Source: Syntrophobacterales bacterium (GTDB taxonomy: Bacteria; Desulfobacterota; BSN033; WVXP01; G020346125). Taken from it: a stretch of DNA of 34,779 nucleotides. The translations under genes were made by a program, and so were the position numbers. The stretch is taken from contig CP070774.1 in assembly GCA_020346125.1 (NCBI GenBank), positions 1,002,810 to 1,037,588 of the forward strand, given 5' to 3'. Positions 8,413-17,163 of this stretch are shown here, piece after piece. Each line of letters starts with the position of its first letter. The first letter of the stretch is position 1. Under the pieces are notes generated by a model. It had not been told where the DNA came from, did not search any database, and saw only the letters and a list, made by a program, of their open reading frames with translations.

Positions 8413-9945
8413 TTACAAGAAGATGAGTATCCTCTTAAGATAGGCCAAAAGGACGAAAAGGAAGACCAATGACGATGAGACGATGACGAATACGTCCCCG
8501 TATCGAGTATAGAAGGTTTCTCCGATTTTGGGATTGATTTGGCCAACCAAAGCCTCCTTGACGAAGAGTCCGCTCCTTTTCCGAATCTCCCCCTTGGCAT
8601 CGATGAAGGCACTTATCCCGGTATTGGCCGCCCTGGCAATAGAAACCCGATTTTCAATGGCCCTGAAGATCGCCATGGATAGGTGCTGATAAGGGGCAGA
8701 GGTCCGTCCAAACCAGGCATCATTCGTTATGGTGACCAAGAAGTCGGCCCCTCCCTTGACGAACTTTCGGCAGAGATTTGGGAAAATGATCTCGAAACAG
8801 ATCAGGACGCCAAAATCCCCCGAGGGGAAATGGAGATTCTGGACGGTCCTTCCCGGGGAGAGGTTTCCCACCGTGCTGAGGCTTTCCAGAAAGAAGAGGA
8901 ACTCGGAGAGAGGAACACGCTCGCCGAAGGGAACAAGGTGAATCTTATCATACCTCCCGATGACCTCCTTTTGCGGGGAAAGGAGATAGGCGCTGTTGTA
9001 GTACTCCATCTTTCCCTCGCGCCAATCGTGAGAGGGGCTCCCGAAAAGCAGGTGCGCACCGGTCTTTTCGGCAACCTCCAGCACCCAGGGTCGATATCTC
9101 TCTTCGGACTGGAAGAAGAACGGGGTTGCCGTTTCAGGCCAGATGATGAGGGATGGCTGCTCCCTCGCAAGGGTGAGACTGAGGTTTTGGTAGATTCGAA
9201 GGGTTTCCTCCTGATAGCCGCTGCTCCACTTGATGCTCTGATCGATGTTTCCCTGGGCCAGTCCGATGATAATTTTTCGCTGATGGGAGGAAATGTTTTC
9301 AACCCTTTTGATCTGGGCGACGCCGTATCCGAAGACCACGAAAAGAATGGCCAAGACGAGGACGCCTTCACGAAGGGATGGATGTCTTTCCCCTCGTCCC
9401 ATGATTGAAATATAATCGTAGATCGCCGAATTGATCAGGACGATAAGGAATGAGATACCATAGACCCCTGTTATGTCAGCTACTTGGATGAGGGGAAGGT
9501 TCAGATATTGGGAATACCCGAGGGTTGCCCAGGGGAATCCCGTAAGGAAAAAGGAACGGACGTATTCAAGGGTAATCCAGAGGAAGGGGGCCACTACTAC
9601 CATCTTCCATTGAATTCTTCGCCTTATATAATTGAGCAAGAAGGCGAATATCCCCACATACAGGCTTAAATAAACAACGAGGAGCAGAAGGATAACGCAA
9701 CTGAGGATGAGGTGGATCCTTCCGTAGGTGTTCACGGCCACGATAACCCAATAGAGAATGCCGAGAAAAGACACGAAGCCCGTAATGAAGCCCAGATAAA
9801 AACTGGTCAGAAGATTCTCACTCCGGATGGCAAAGAGCAATGGGATGAGGGAAACCCAGGCAAGTATTTCCATATCGAATTTGGGAAATATGAGGCAGAG
9901 AAGCAACCCGGAGAGGCAAGCGAGAAGGAATTGTCTCATTTTCAT
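8413..9945 (-). CDS. lnt: Apolipoprotein N-acyltransferase
   Basis: A 510-residue inner-membrane enzyme that adds the third acyl chain to the N-terminal Cys of lipoproteins. The N-terminal 220 residues hold about six to seven hydrophobic segments, including FPWATLGYSQY. The C-terminal half is a nitrilase-fold domain with the full catalytic triad: Glu271 in WPETATPF, Lys334 in DKIHLVPFGE and Cys383 in VLICFEIIFP. These line up with Glu267, Lys335 and Cys387 known for E. coli Lnt. A C-terminal membrane segment closes the protein. The length is standard. ATG 9945 overlaps the stop of a possible 35-residue ORF. Its presence implies an outer membrane with triacylated lipoproteins. Confidence 0.95.
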   Translation of the reverse strand: MKMRQFLLACLSGLLLCLIFPKFDMEILAWVSLIPLLFAIRSENLLTSFYLGFITGFVSFLGILYWVIVAVNTYGRIHLILSCVILLLLVVYLSLYVGIFAFLLNYIRRRIQWKMVVVAPFLWITLEYVRSFFLTGFPWATLGYSQYLNLPLIQVADITGVYGISFLIVLINSAIYDYISIMGRGERHPSLREGVLVLAILFVVFGYGVAQIKRVENISSHQRKIIIGLAQGNIDQSIKWSSGYQEETLRIYQNLSLTLAREQPSLIIWPETATPFFFQSEERYRPWVLEVAEKTGAHLLFGSPSHDWREGKMEYYNSAYLLSPQKEVIGRYDKIHLVPFGERVPLSEFLFFLESLSTVGNLSPGRTVQNLHFPSGDFGVLICFEIIFPNLCRKFVKGGADFLVTITNDAWFGRTSAPYQHLSMAIFRAIENRVSIARAANTGISAFIDAKGEIRKRSGLFVKEALVGQINPKIGETFYTRYGDVFVIVSSSLVFLFVLLAYLKRILIFL

Positions 9946-10049
9946 GGTTTCCCCATCATGAAGACGACGCTGAAAATAAATACAGCGACGAGAAAGGCGG
10001 TGAGGATTTCTCTCGTGAGACAGAGGGAGGCAATCTTCATCTTGGGCAT
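9942..10049 (-). CDS. Possible 35-residue membrane peptide coupled to lnt
   Basis: Reading leftwards from ATG 10049, this frame gives a basic start (MPKMKIASLC) and one hydrophobic segment (AFLVAVFIFSVVFMM). It ends in a TGA that overlaps the lnt ATG as ATGA. The overlap and the single membrane span argue for a real coupled gene. The lack of a good ribosome site and the tiny size argue against it. No family is recognised. Confidence 0.3.
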   Translation of the reverse strand: MPKMKIASLCLTREILTAFLVAVFIFSVVFMMGKP

Positions 10050-10356
10050 CTATTGTATGGGGGAAACTACCCCATTGTCAATGAATCCTCCCGAGATTTA
10101 TCGGTTCTGCAGCCTTGCAGTGTTGCAGTCCAGCGGTCAGTGGGGAGGAGGGAACGAGATCAAGGGGGGAGGGAGAAATAGTAACTTTTTTCATAATACT
10201 GACAATTTTTCTTCAAAAGGCGTTTTATAGTCTAACATGGAAGGGCCTCAATACTTTAGTTTTATTATATAATCTTTCCGGTAATCCCCTCTTATTTCAA
10301 TGAGTAGTTGGCATGAAATTTGCTCCAGAAATAACGGAGTTTTAAAGGAAAAATCC
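10050..10356 (+). repeat. Spacer with a dispersed-repeat copy and a good -10 box
   Basis: There is no further gene in this spacer. Positions 10101-10140 hold a copy of the dispersed repeat (GGTTCTGCAGCCTTGCAGTG and following bases). A perfect TATAAT lies at 10268-10273, about 84 bases before the next start, but the expected -35 position is poor, so a promoter there is only possible. Confidence 0.4.
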
Positions 10357-11073
10357 ATGTACACGCTTCTTCTCTTTCAACTGTTACTGGCCGTCTTCGG
10401 TATCTACGCCGCATTGAAATATGTGGACATGGCCAAATTATACGTCCCTCTGACATGTCTAACGGCCATGTTTTTCGTGGGGAAGCTGGAAGCAAGGCTC
10501 ACAAGAAAGGAGGAAGGGGAGGAATCCGCGGAAACCGAAGGCGATGGATCTGAGAAAAAACCAGATGAATTCGATACGGTAAAATACATTCTCTGGGGGA
10601 AGAACGAGTTGATGTTGGTCGATGCGGTCCACGCAGTCCTCAAGGACTTGGGTCTCCAGGTGACCAAGACGCCAAAATATTCTACCATCGACCGAATCGT
10701 TAAGATCCCCGGAAGCCATATGACCTTTGGCATGCAGGTCATCGGGTCGGATCTTGAGGTAAAAGGAGATAATAGTAAATTCAATCAGGCCTTACAATTT
10801 GAGCGAGAAAAGGAGAATGACGAAAAGACCGTCATTATCGCAAATGCCCATCATAATATCTCCTTGTCCGAGAGGGAAAAGCTCGAGGATTTCTCAAAGG
10901 AGGCCCTTATGAGGATGGAACCCACCAGGGTTGTCGGCCTTAACACCTTCACCCTATACAAAGTCTGGACGCTATGCAAATATAAGGGGAAGGATGTGAA
11001 GGACATCCTAAAGCTCCTCTTCAATCACCCCGGGGGTTTGTTTAGAATCGAGGAATATAATATGCACCTGTAA
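10357..11073 (+). CDS. Membrane-anchored protein with a PD-(D/E)XK nuclease-like domain (hypothetical)
   Basis: A 238-residue protein not matched to a named family with certainty. It begins with two hydrophobic segments (about residues 3-22 and 28-44), then an acidic linker (EEGEESAETEGDGSEKK). A globular C-terminal domain of about 165 residues follows. This opens ILWGKNELMLVDAVHAVLKDLGLQV and contains DLEVKG (Glu134-Val-Lys136) followed by QALQFEREKENDEKTVIIAN and a late TFTLYKVW. That order resembles restriction-endonuclease-fold domains, in which E-x-K sits in the active site, but the preceding Asp is not clear. ATG 10357 is chosen for its AAAGGA 7 bases upstream; ATG 10300 is the longer option. 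It stands alone between divergent and convergent genes. Confidence 0.5.
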   Translation: MYTLLLFQLLLAVFGIYAALKYVDMAKLYVPLTCLTAMFFVGKLEARLTRKEEGEESAETEGDGSEKKPDEFDTVKYILWGKNELMLVDAVHAVLKDLGLQVTKTPKYSTIDRIVKIPGSHMTFGMQVIGSDLEVKGDNSKFNQALQFEREKENDEKTVIIANAHHNISLSEREKLEDFSKEALMRMEPTRVVGLNTFTLYKVWTLCKYKGKDVKDILKLLFNHPGGLFRIEEYNMHL

Positions 11074-11299
11074 GATCATTCCCATCTCCATCAAACCGCT
11101 ATTGAAATGGTGGCCACTTTCGAACCCTGCCGCCCCTTTGAACCCTCACCCATAAGGTGCAGGACCTTCACCATAAGACCTCTGCTTCGTTTCCCGGATA
11201 ACTCGCTATCTTGAGTTTTTCGCTTTGATCCTTCGTGATACCTGAGGGAGCCCCACCTGCCCTTTATCGGTTTCCGTAGGTATGAAGAGGGCCTTAGTC

Positions 11300-12622
11300 T
11301 CAAATCCCCTCGAATTGCCTCATAATAATAACACTATTTACCCCGCCAAATCCTGCCGAGATGGACATGGCGGTTTTGACCGCAACCCTCCGTGGCTCGT
11401 TGGGGACGTAGTCCAGATCGCATTCGGGGTCTGGAAACTCGTAATTGATGGTTGGGTGGATCATTTCCCTCTGGATAGTCAGGGCTGTTGCCACCGTTTC
11501 GACTCCACCTGCTGCACCCATGGTATGACCGGTAATCGATTTGGTTGAGCTGATGGGAATGTGGTAAGCCCATTTTCCCATCGCCTTCTTTATCGCCAGC
11601 GTCTCCACGGCATCGTTCAGCAGAGTCGACGTCCCATGGGGATTGATATAGTTTATCTCCCTCGGGCTAAGGCCAGCGCTTTTCAATGCAAGCTTGATCG
11701 CCCTTATGAGGGACCTGCCTTGGGGATCAGGCTCGGTAATGTGATAGGCATCCGCCGTCATCCCATATCCGATGAGCTCGGCATAGATCGAGGCATTCCT
11801 TGCAAGGGCGTGTTCCAACCTCTCCAATATGAGTATTCCCGACCCCTCCGCCATGACAAATCCATCCCTTTGAGCATCGAAGGGGCGACTCGCCCCCATC
11901 GGGTCATCATTTCGAGTGGACATAGCCCTGAGGGCGACGAACCCACCGAAAACATATGGGGTGATACAGGCATCCACCCCTCCCGTGGCGACAATATCTT
12001 CTGCTCCCCCCTGGATCTGGCGATAGGCGTTGATAATGGCGTGGGTGCCGGAGGCACAGGCTGATGAAACGGTATAGGTAGACCCCCGAAGGCCAAATCG
12101 ATCTGCCACATTGGAAGCGATGGAACTCATATAGATGTGGGGTAACCCAAAGGGGGATAATCGCTTCGGCCCACGATGCTCAATGAATTTTTCATGATAC
12201 ATCTCCATGAGGTCCATATTTTCAACTCCGATGCCCAAAATGACCCCTACCTTGAAGGAATCCAATTCCCCCAAGTAATACTGGCCTTCTTTCGACCTCT
12301 CCTCATTCAATTCTACTCGCAGATCGGCGTCCTTAAGGGCCAACATAGTTCCGGCGATGGCGAATCGGGAAGTCCTGCCTAAATGTTTCGACCTCTTCGT
12401 CTCGATCACATAGTCGGAAAGGTTAAAGTGCTCTATGGGAGCGGCGATTTTGGTATTATACTGATCCATATCGAAACCGTGGAAGTTGATGCGCTTGCTC
12501 CCCGACCTTCCCTTCACAAGTGATTCCCAGTATGGCTCCTTTCCTATGCCCACGGAGGTAACCGGCCCCACCCCGGTAATCACAACCCGTTTAGATATGT
12601 CCCTTAAACGTCGACCCCTCAT
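11300..12622 (-). CDS. fabF: Beta-ketoacyl-ACP synthase II
   Basis: A 440-residue condensing enzyme of fatty acid elongation, joining malonyl-ACP to acyl-ACP. The Cys-His-His triad is complete: Cys189 in SSACASGTHA, His329 in NPHGTSTLLND and His366 in SITGHTMGAAG. RRVVITG-type N-terminus, RPFDAQRDGFVMAEGSG and the C-terminal GFGGVN are all present. ATG 12622 has AGAGGTGG close upstream. It is slightly longer than E. coli FabF (413), with extra residues around 110-125 (NEERSKEGQYYLGELDS). No acpP or fabG is adjacent, so it may be a second or specialised synthase. It is divergent from the PP-loop gene. Confidence 0.93.
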   Translation of the reverse strand: MRGRRLRDISKRVVITGVGPVTSVGIGKEPYWESLVKGRSGSKRINFHGFDMDQYNTKIAAPIEHFNLSDYVIETKRSKHLGRTSRFAIAGTMLALKDADLRVELNEERSKEGQYYLGELDSFKVGVILGIGVENMDLMEMYHEKFIEHRGPKRLSPFGLPHIYMSSIASNVADRFGLRGSTYTVSSACASGTHAIINAYRQIQGGAEDIVATGGVDACITPYVFGGFVALRAMSTRNDDPMGASRPFDAQRDGFVMAEGSGILILERLEHALARNASIYAELIGYGMTADAYHITEPDPQGRSLIRAIKLALKSAGLSPREINYINPHGTSTLLNDAVETLAIKKAMGKWAYHIPISSTKSITGHTMGAAGGVETVATALTIQREMIHPTINYEFPDPECDLDYVPNEPRRVAVKTAMSISAGFGGVNSVIIMRQFEGI

Positions 12623-12725
12623 CTGGCCACCTCTTATCTTATTCTATCAGAAGGAAACTTTAATAAAAAAATAGGGGAAAAATCAAATCTTTTTTTCGGA
12701 AAGGGAAACGAAAGACCCGATTGTC

Positions 12726-12754
12726 TTGATTTTTTTTGTCCTTCCATCTACTGT
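12726..12754 (+). promoter_or_regulatory. Possible promoter of the PP-loop gene
   Basis: TTGATT at 12726-12731 and TACTGT at 12749-12754 are 17 bases apart, within the divergent spacer after fabF. The -10 is weak (three of six). Confidence 0.3.
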
Positions 12755-12802
12755 AAGGTTTACTTGCTCGGCACATTTCCATTCGGGAAAGGATCAACGA
12801 AT

Positions 12803-13777
12803 TTGGCCAAGGCCATAAGCCTCCTATCTGGCGGATTGGATAGCATACTGGCGACACGCCTTTTACAGGACCAAGAGATTGAGATCCTGGCCATCTGTTT
12901 TCAAACCCCTTTTTTCGGTTTCCAGAAGGCAGAAAAAGCGGCGGCCCAGTTGAAGGTTCCCCTGCGGATCATCGATATTTCCGAGGAGCATATCCAATTG
13001 GTTCGAAATCCGAGATACGGATACGGAAGGAACATGAATCCCTGTATCGATTGTCACATCTTGATGTTGAAGCGAGCTGGGTACCTTCTCGAAAGGGAGA
13101 ACTTCGATTTCATCTGTACCGGTGAAGTGATGGGACAACGCCCCATGTCCCAGAATAAACAGACTCTTCAGATGGTTGCCCGAAACTCCGGCCATGAAGG
13201 GCTCATTCTTCGTCCCCTTAGTGCCAAGCTCTTGTCCGAAACCCTCCCTGAAAAGGAGGGTAAAGTCGATCGGCGAAGGCTCCTGGATATCCGCGGCCGT
13301 TCCCGCAAAAGCCAATTTGAATTGGCAAAACGGTATGGGATAGATGATTTTCCCGAGCCCGCCGGGGGATGTTTGCTCACCGACCCGGCCTTTTCCAGAC
13401 GACTACGGGATATCCTTACCCATCAGGGCCAGGTTCAAATCCGGGATGTCGAGCTCCTCAAGGTGGGGCGCCATTTTCGATTGGATGAATCCACAAAGGT
13501 TATCATTGGGAGACGCAAAGATGAGAATGAACGACTCCTGGAGCTAGCCCAGGAGGGTGATATGATCATCAAGGTGATGGATTATCCGGGACCCATCGCA
13601 TTGATTCCCCGCGGTTCCCCAAAGCCTTCTATCGAGATTGCCGCATCCCTCTGTGCCCGCTACAGCGATGCGCCCAATAATATACCCGTTGTGCTCCTCT
13701 TGGAAAAGGGTAGAGGAGAGGAAAGGCTGGAATTACCGGCCTGTTCACAAGAGACCTGTCAGTCGTTGATCATATGA
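12803..13777 (+). CDS. MnmA/ThiI-type PP-loop ATPase with NFACT-R-like C-terminus (probable tRNA thiolation)
   Basis: About 324 residues. The N-terminal PP-loop SLLSGGLDS binds ATP, as in enzymes that adenylate a tRNA uridine before sulfur transfer. Two conserved Cys sites follow, PCIDCH (Cys81, Cys84) and GGCLL (Cys190), comparable to the paired Cys of MnmA. TGEVMGQRPMSQN is typical of this subfamily. The last third, with KVGRHFRLDESTKVIIGRRK and ENERLLELA, resembles an NFACT-R-type RNA-binding domain instead of the usual MnmA beta-barrel. Start TTG 12803 is preferred because AAAGGA lies 9 bases upstream and the PP-loop follows immediately; TTG 12764 is an alternative. The exact modified base cannot be read from sequence. 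Confidence 0.75.
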   Translation: MAKAISLLSGGLDSILATRLLQDQEIEILAICFQTPFFGFQKAEKAAAQLKVPLRIIDISEEHIQLVRNPRYGYGRNMNPCIDCHILMLKRAGYLLERENFDFICTGEVMGQRPMSQNKQTLQMVARNSGHEGLILRPLSAKLLSETLPEKEGKVDRRRLLDIRGRSRKSQFELAKRYGIDDFPEPAGGCLLTDPAFSRRLRDILTHQGQVQIRDVELLKVGRHFRLDESTKVIIGRRKDENERLLELAQEGDMIIKVMDYPGPIALIPRGSPKPSIEIAASLCARYSDAPNNIPVVLLLEKGRGEERLELPACSQETCQSLII

Positions 13778-13944
13778 AGTAGTCCTTACGCTTGGAGAGC
13801 GATCGATCAGGAGAAAATCCTCATCTCCACGCATCCATAGATTTTCTCAAGCCGGGAATCCCGAGAGCGAGGACACTATATAACGCGGCAGGGGCGGAAA
13901 ATGAAGTCCTTCAAAAACTTGTAAAGCTCCAGTGCCGTTTCCCG

Positions 13945-13973
13945 TTGACTTTTAGATGAGAATGTATTACATG
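13945..13973 (+). promoter_or_regulatory. Possible promoter of greA
   Basis: TTGACT at 13945-13950 and TACATG at 13968-13973 are separated by 17 bases, just upstream of greA. The -35 is good and the -10 poor. Confidence 0.35.
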
Positions 13974-13989
13974 GCTTGTAATCGGGTGG

Positions 13990-14478
13990 GTGAAGGGAAT
14001 GACCTTGAAGAAGCTTCCGATCACGAGATCGGGCTATAGAAATCTGATGAAGGAATTGAGCCGTTTGAAGAGGGTGGATCGGGTTCAGACGATGAAGGAC
14101 ATCGAGGAGGCCCGTTCCCATGGCGACTTGACTGAGAACGCCGAATACGAAGCGGCAAAGGAAAGGCAGGCCTTTATCGAACGAAAAATCCATGATATCG
14201 AATCCAGACTGACCCATTCGGAGATCATTGAGACGAAAAACCTATCAACCGATAGGGTGGTATTCGGATCAGTGGTTTTATTGGAAAATGTGGATACCGG
14301 CGAACGGGTCCAATACCAACTCGTGGGCCCCGATGAATCGGATGTGAAGCAAGGTAAGATTTCGTCACATTCCCCCGTGGGCTGTGCCCTCATCGGAAAG
14401 GAGGTCAATGATGAGGTAAGCGTTCGGACGCCCGGAGGAATGCGAAATTTCATTGTAATGCGAATTTCTTCCGCTTAA
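13990..14478 (+). CDS. greA: Transcription elongation factor GreA
   Basis: About 160 residues, the normal GreA length. The N-terminal coiled coil has ITRSGYRNLMKELSRLK and the tip motif EARSHGDLTENAEYEAAKE, whose acidic residues (D and E of GDLTENAEY) enter the RNA polymerase secondary channel and trigger cleavage of backtracked RNA. The C-terminal FKBP-like domain includes VVFGSVVLLENVDTGE and ending SPVGCALIGKEVNDEVSV. The frame opens at GTG 13990; ATG 13999 is also possible, and both have only a modest ribosome site. It stands alone, with its own possible promoter, and is convergent with the Slp-like gene. Confidence 0.94.
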   Translation: MKGMTLKKLPITRSGYRNLMKELSRLKRVDRVQTMKDIEEARSHGDLTENAEYEAAKERQAFIERKIHDIESRLTHSEIIETKNLSTDRVVFGSVVLLENVDTGERVQYQLVGPDESDVKQGKISSHSPVGCALIGKEVNDEVSVRTPGGMRNFIVMRISSA

Positions 14479-14686
14479 GAGGAATCTTCTCTTATTTCCC
14501 AAAATCGTTGGATCTTGAATTTACCAGCCGTTTTCCCAGATGCACCAAATCCTTCCCCTGAGCTTTTTGCTCGATCCCTGTCTTTTTTCGGAAATCACCC
14601 CTTTTTGCATGAAAACAGGAGCTATGGCATCGGGCCTACTCATTGATGCTTTGGATTACGGGGGTTAAAAAAAGCGGCTTCTCCTC

Positions 14687-15238
14687 TCAATAATACCGAT
14701 ATAAGGGACGATATGGGTACCAAAGGGGATATGGCCAATGCGGGGAATCCCACCACCAGGGGTAAGGCCAATAGGGATATTCGGCTTTCCTTACTTTCCT
14801 CCAAAGATGGATCTCCCTGGGCGAAAGTATGGGATACGTATATTCGATTTCGTCTATGGGCATCACTTCCTGCCCTGTAATTTCACCGGCTACGGTAATC
14901 TCCCTGTCCTTTCGGTATATAGCCGTATCCAGGTAATCCGGATAGAGTACGATGAACCTCCCCTTGCTCTCGTTCGATTCTTTAGGCCTTCCCCATCCAT
15001 TTAGATCCTTTTCCAATACGACGATACGCGTACCCTCCTTTAGGTTCTTGCTCTCGATGATCACCCCGCCCCAGAGAACGACCTTTCCCTTATAGAAATT
15101 GGGGTCCTTGATCACCTCCCTGAGGCTCAGATCCCCGCTTACCTCCCTCCTGACGTCTCTTGAAATGACATAGACGCACCCTGCAAGGAGAAGAAATATC
15201 AAGGATAACAGCAATGGACGGAGATATTTTTTCATCAT
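14687..15238 (-). CDS. slp: Slp-family outer-membrane lipoprotein
   Basis: About 183 residues. The N-terminus MMKKYLRPLLLSLIFLLLAGC is a lipoprotein signal with lipobox LAGC, so the Cys would be lipidated, including by Lnt from this window. The Slp domain shows LREVIKDPNFYKGKVVLWGGVI and GEITGQEVMPIDEIEYTYPI. No retention Asp follows the Cys, which is in line with outer-membrane sorting. The last 30 residues are strikingly rich in Trp, Tyr and Pro (PYWPYPWWWDSPHWPYP), a tail often seen in Slp homologues and perhaps surface-interacting. E. coli Slp is starvation-induced, but its function is not settled. I start at ATG 15238, which puts the signal at the N-terminus. Confidence 0.82.
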   Translation of the reverse strand: MMKKYLRPLLLSLIFLLLAGCVYVISRDVRREVSGDLSLREVIKDPNFYKGKVVLWGGVIIESKNLKEGTRIVVLEKDLNGWGRPKESNESKGRFIVLYPDYLDTAIYRKDREITVAGEITGQEVMPIDEIEYTYPILSPREIHLWRKVRKAEYPYWPYPWWWDSPHWPYPLWYPYRPLYRYY

Positions 15239-15390
15239 CACACCCACTATCTTATCAAAATTGGGGGATTTCGCCAATTGGCTTGATGGGAATTCATCCA
15301 GTAATTCCCCTTTTGCCTTTAAGTCCCCATGGAAGTATGCTAATGATGTTACAGAACCATGGGCGTAGACCTAAGCAAGAGGCCTTTGTT

Positions 15391-17163
15391 ATGGGGAATT
15401 TCAGGACGCTGAGGGAATATTTCGTCCAAAACAGATGGCGCCTTCTCGCCGGGCTGGCCACCCTCCTGGTGGTAGATGGCCTTCAGCTCATCATCCCCCA
15501 GATTATCAGATGGGCCATCGATGACCTCACCATCGGGGGAATAGTACAGGCCGCTCTGATCAAATATGGTATCTACATAGCGGTGATCGCCCTGCTCATC
15601 GGGTTTTTCCGGTACTTCTGGAGACTTATGATTTTGGGGACGGCCCGAAGGATTGAGGAGGCCTTGCGAAACCGCCTATTTTCACACCTTCAAATCTTAT
15701 CGCTCAGCTTCTTCCAGGAGACGAAGACGGGAGACCTCATGGCCCATGCCACAAATGATATAGATGCCGTACGAATGGCCGTGGGGATGGGGCTTGTGGC
15801 CATTACCGATACCCTCGTGCTTGGAGTCTCGTCTATCGTATTCATGATCTTGATCGATCCACGGTTGACCCTCTTCGCCATTATTCCCATGCCCTTTATT
15901 GCCCTTGTAACCACACGTTTCAGCAGGCTCGTCCATCATCGATTCGAAGGCGTTCAGGCCTCTTTCTCCAGGCTGACCGAGGGGGTAAGGGAAAGCCTTG
16001 CAGGGATAAGGGTGATCAAGGCCTTTGTCCAGGAGGAACACGAGAAGGGAAAGTTGGGGCACATTGGCCAAGAGTACGTGGGGAAAAACCTTCGTCTGAT
16101 CAAGGTATGGGGGATGTTCTTCCCCTTGATCATACTCCTTGCAAACCTGGGAACGGTTATCGTTCTCTGGCGTGGAGGGATTGAGACAATAGTGGGAATC
16201 ATCACCGCGGGCGATTTCGTCGCCTTCATGACGTATCTTGGCATTCTCACCTGGCCCATGATGGCCCTGGGATGGGTCATCAACCTCATCCAGAGGGGAT
16301 CCGCTTCCATGGGTCGGATCAACAAGATCCTGAACACTCAGCCCGAAATTGTCGGCCTCCCTTCTATACGTCCAATTTCCAAGCTGGAGGGAAAGATCGA
16401 GTTTCGGGACCTCACCTTTTCCTACAAAACGGGATTGCCACCGGCTCTCAAGGGCATCACCTTCGACGTGAATCCCGGGGAATTTGTGGCAATAGTTGGA
16501 AGAACGGGCACGGGGAAAACCACCCTTTGTAACCTCATTCCCAGGCTCTTCGGCCCGCCCAGTGGCCATCTCTTCTTGGATGGCCGGGAGATTCACGCTA
16601 TTCCCGTCGAAGTTGTGAGGGGAAGCGTCGGCTACGTCCCCCAGGACACCTTCCTCTTCTCCAATACCATCAGGGAAAATATCGTCTTCGGAAACCCCCA
16701 GGCTTCGGAGGAAGAGATCGCGAAAGCCGCCCGAATTGCCCAGATTGATGAGGATATAAGATCCTTTCCCATGGGCATTGAGACGGTCATCGGGGAGAAG
16801 GGGGTAACCCTCTCTGGAGGGCAGAAGCAGCGCATCGCCATCGCCCGGGCCATTCTCTTGAACCCACAAATCATGATCTTAGACGATGCCCTCTCCTCCG
16901 TAGATACCCAAACAGAGGAGAGGATTTGGAATGGGCTCAGCGAAATCCTTGTTGGGAAAACCCGCATCGTGGTCTCCCATCGCCTGTCATCCATAAAGGA
17001 AGCTGATAAGACCATCGTCCTCGATGATGGGGAGATCAAGGAGATGGGAAATCATGCGAGCCTCCTCTCCATGGGCGGGATCTATGCCGAGATCTACAGG
17101 AGACAACAGATCGAGGAGGAATTGGACGGGGAAAATAGAAGGGTAAGTATTCATGCACGTTGA
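15391..17163 (+). CDS. Heterodimeric ABC exporter half, degenerate-site subunit
   Basis: A 590-residue half-transporter: six membrane segments, then an ATPase domain. Walker A is GRTGTGKTT (370-378), the signature is LSGGQ (474-478), and Walker B is IMILDDALSSVD, where the catalytic Glu is replaced by Asp499. With the next gene, whose signature is altered, this builds one dead-end and one active ATP site, as known for TM287/288-type exporters. Start ATG 15391 has AAGAGG 8 bases upstream, and the hydrophobic domain begins at once; the frame is open back to 15214, overlapping the divergent slp gene. Likely cargo is a lipid, drug or lipid-linked molecule. The last 11 bases overlap the next gene. 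Confidence 0.9.
   Translation: MGNFRTLREYFVQNRWRLLAGLATLLVVDGLQLIIPQIIRWAIDDLTIGGIVQAALIKYGIYIAVIALLIGFFRYFWRLMILGTARRIEEALRNRLFSHLQILSLSFFQETKTGDLMAHATNDIDAVRMAVGMGLVAITDTLVLGVSSIVFMILIDPRLTLFAIIPMPFIALVTTRFSRLVHHRFEGVQASFSRLTEGVRESLAGIRVIKAFVQEEHEKGKLGHIGQEYVGKNLRLIKVWGMFFPLIILLANLGTVIVLWRGGIETIVGIITAGDFVAFMTYLGILTWPMMALGWVINLIQRGSASMGRINKILNTQPEIVGLPSIRPISKLEGKIEFRDLTFSYKTGLPPALKGITFDVNPGEFVAIVGRTGTGKTTLCNLIPRLFGPPSGHLFLDGREIHAIPVEVVRGSVGYVPQDTFLFSNTIRENIVFGNPQASEEEIAKAARIAQIDEDIRSFPMGIETVIGEKGVTLSGGQKQRIAIARAILLNPQIMILDDALSSVDTQTEERIWNGLSEILVGKTRIVVSHRLSSIKEADKTIVLDDGEIKEMGNHASLLSMGGIYAEIYRRQQIEEELDGENRRVSIHAR

Noticed and set aside
8683-9408. A 241-codon plus-strand frame
   Set aside because: It is antisense to lnt, which has a complete catalytic triad in its own frame.
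15697-16869. A 390-codon minus-strand frame
   Set aside because: It lies entirely under the ABC exporter gene, whose motifs are unmistakable; the opposite frame shows no domain.
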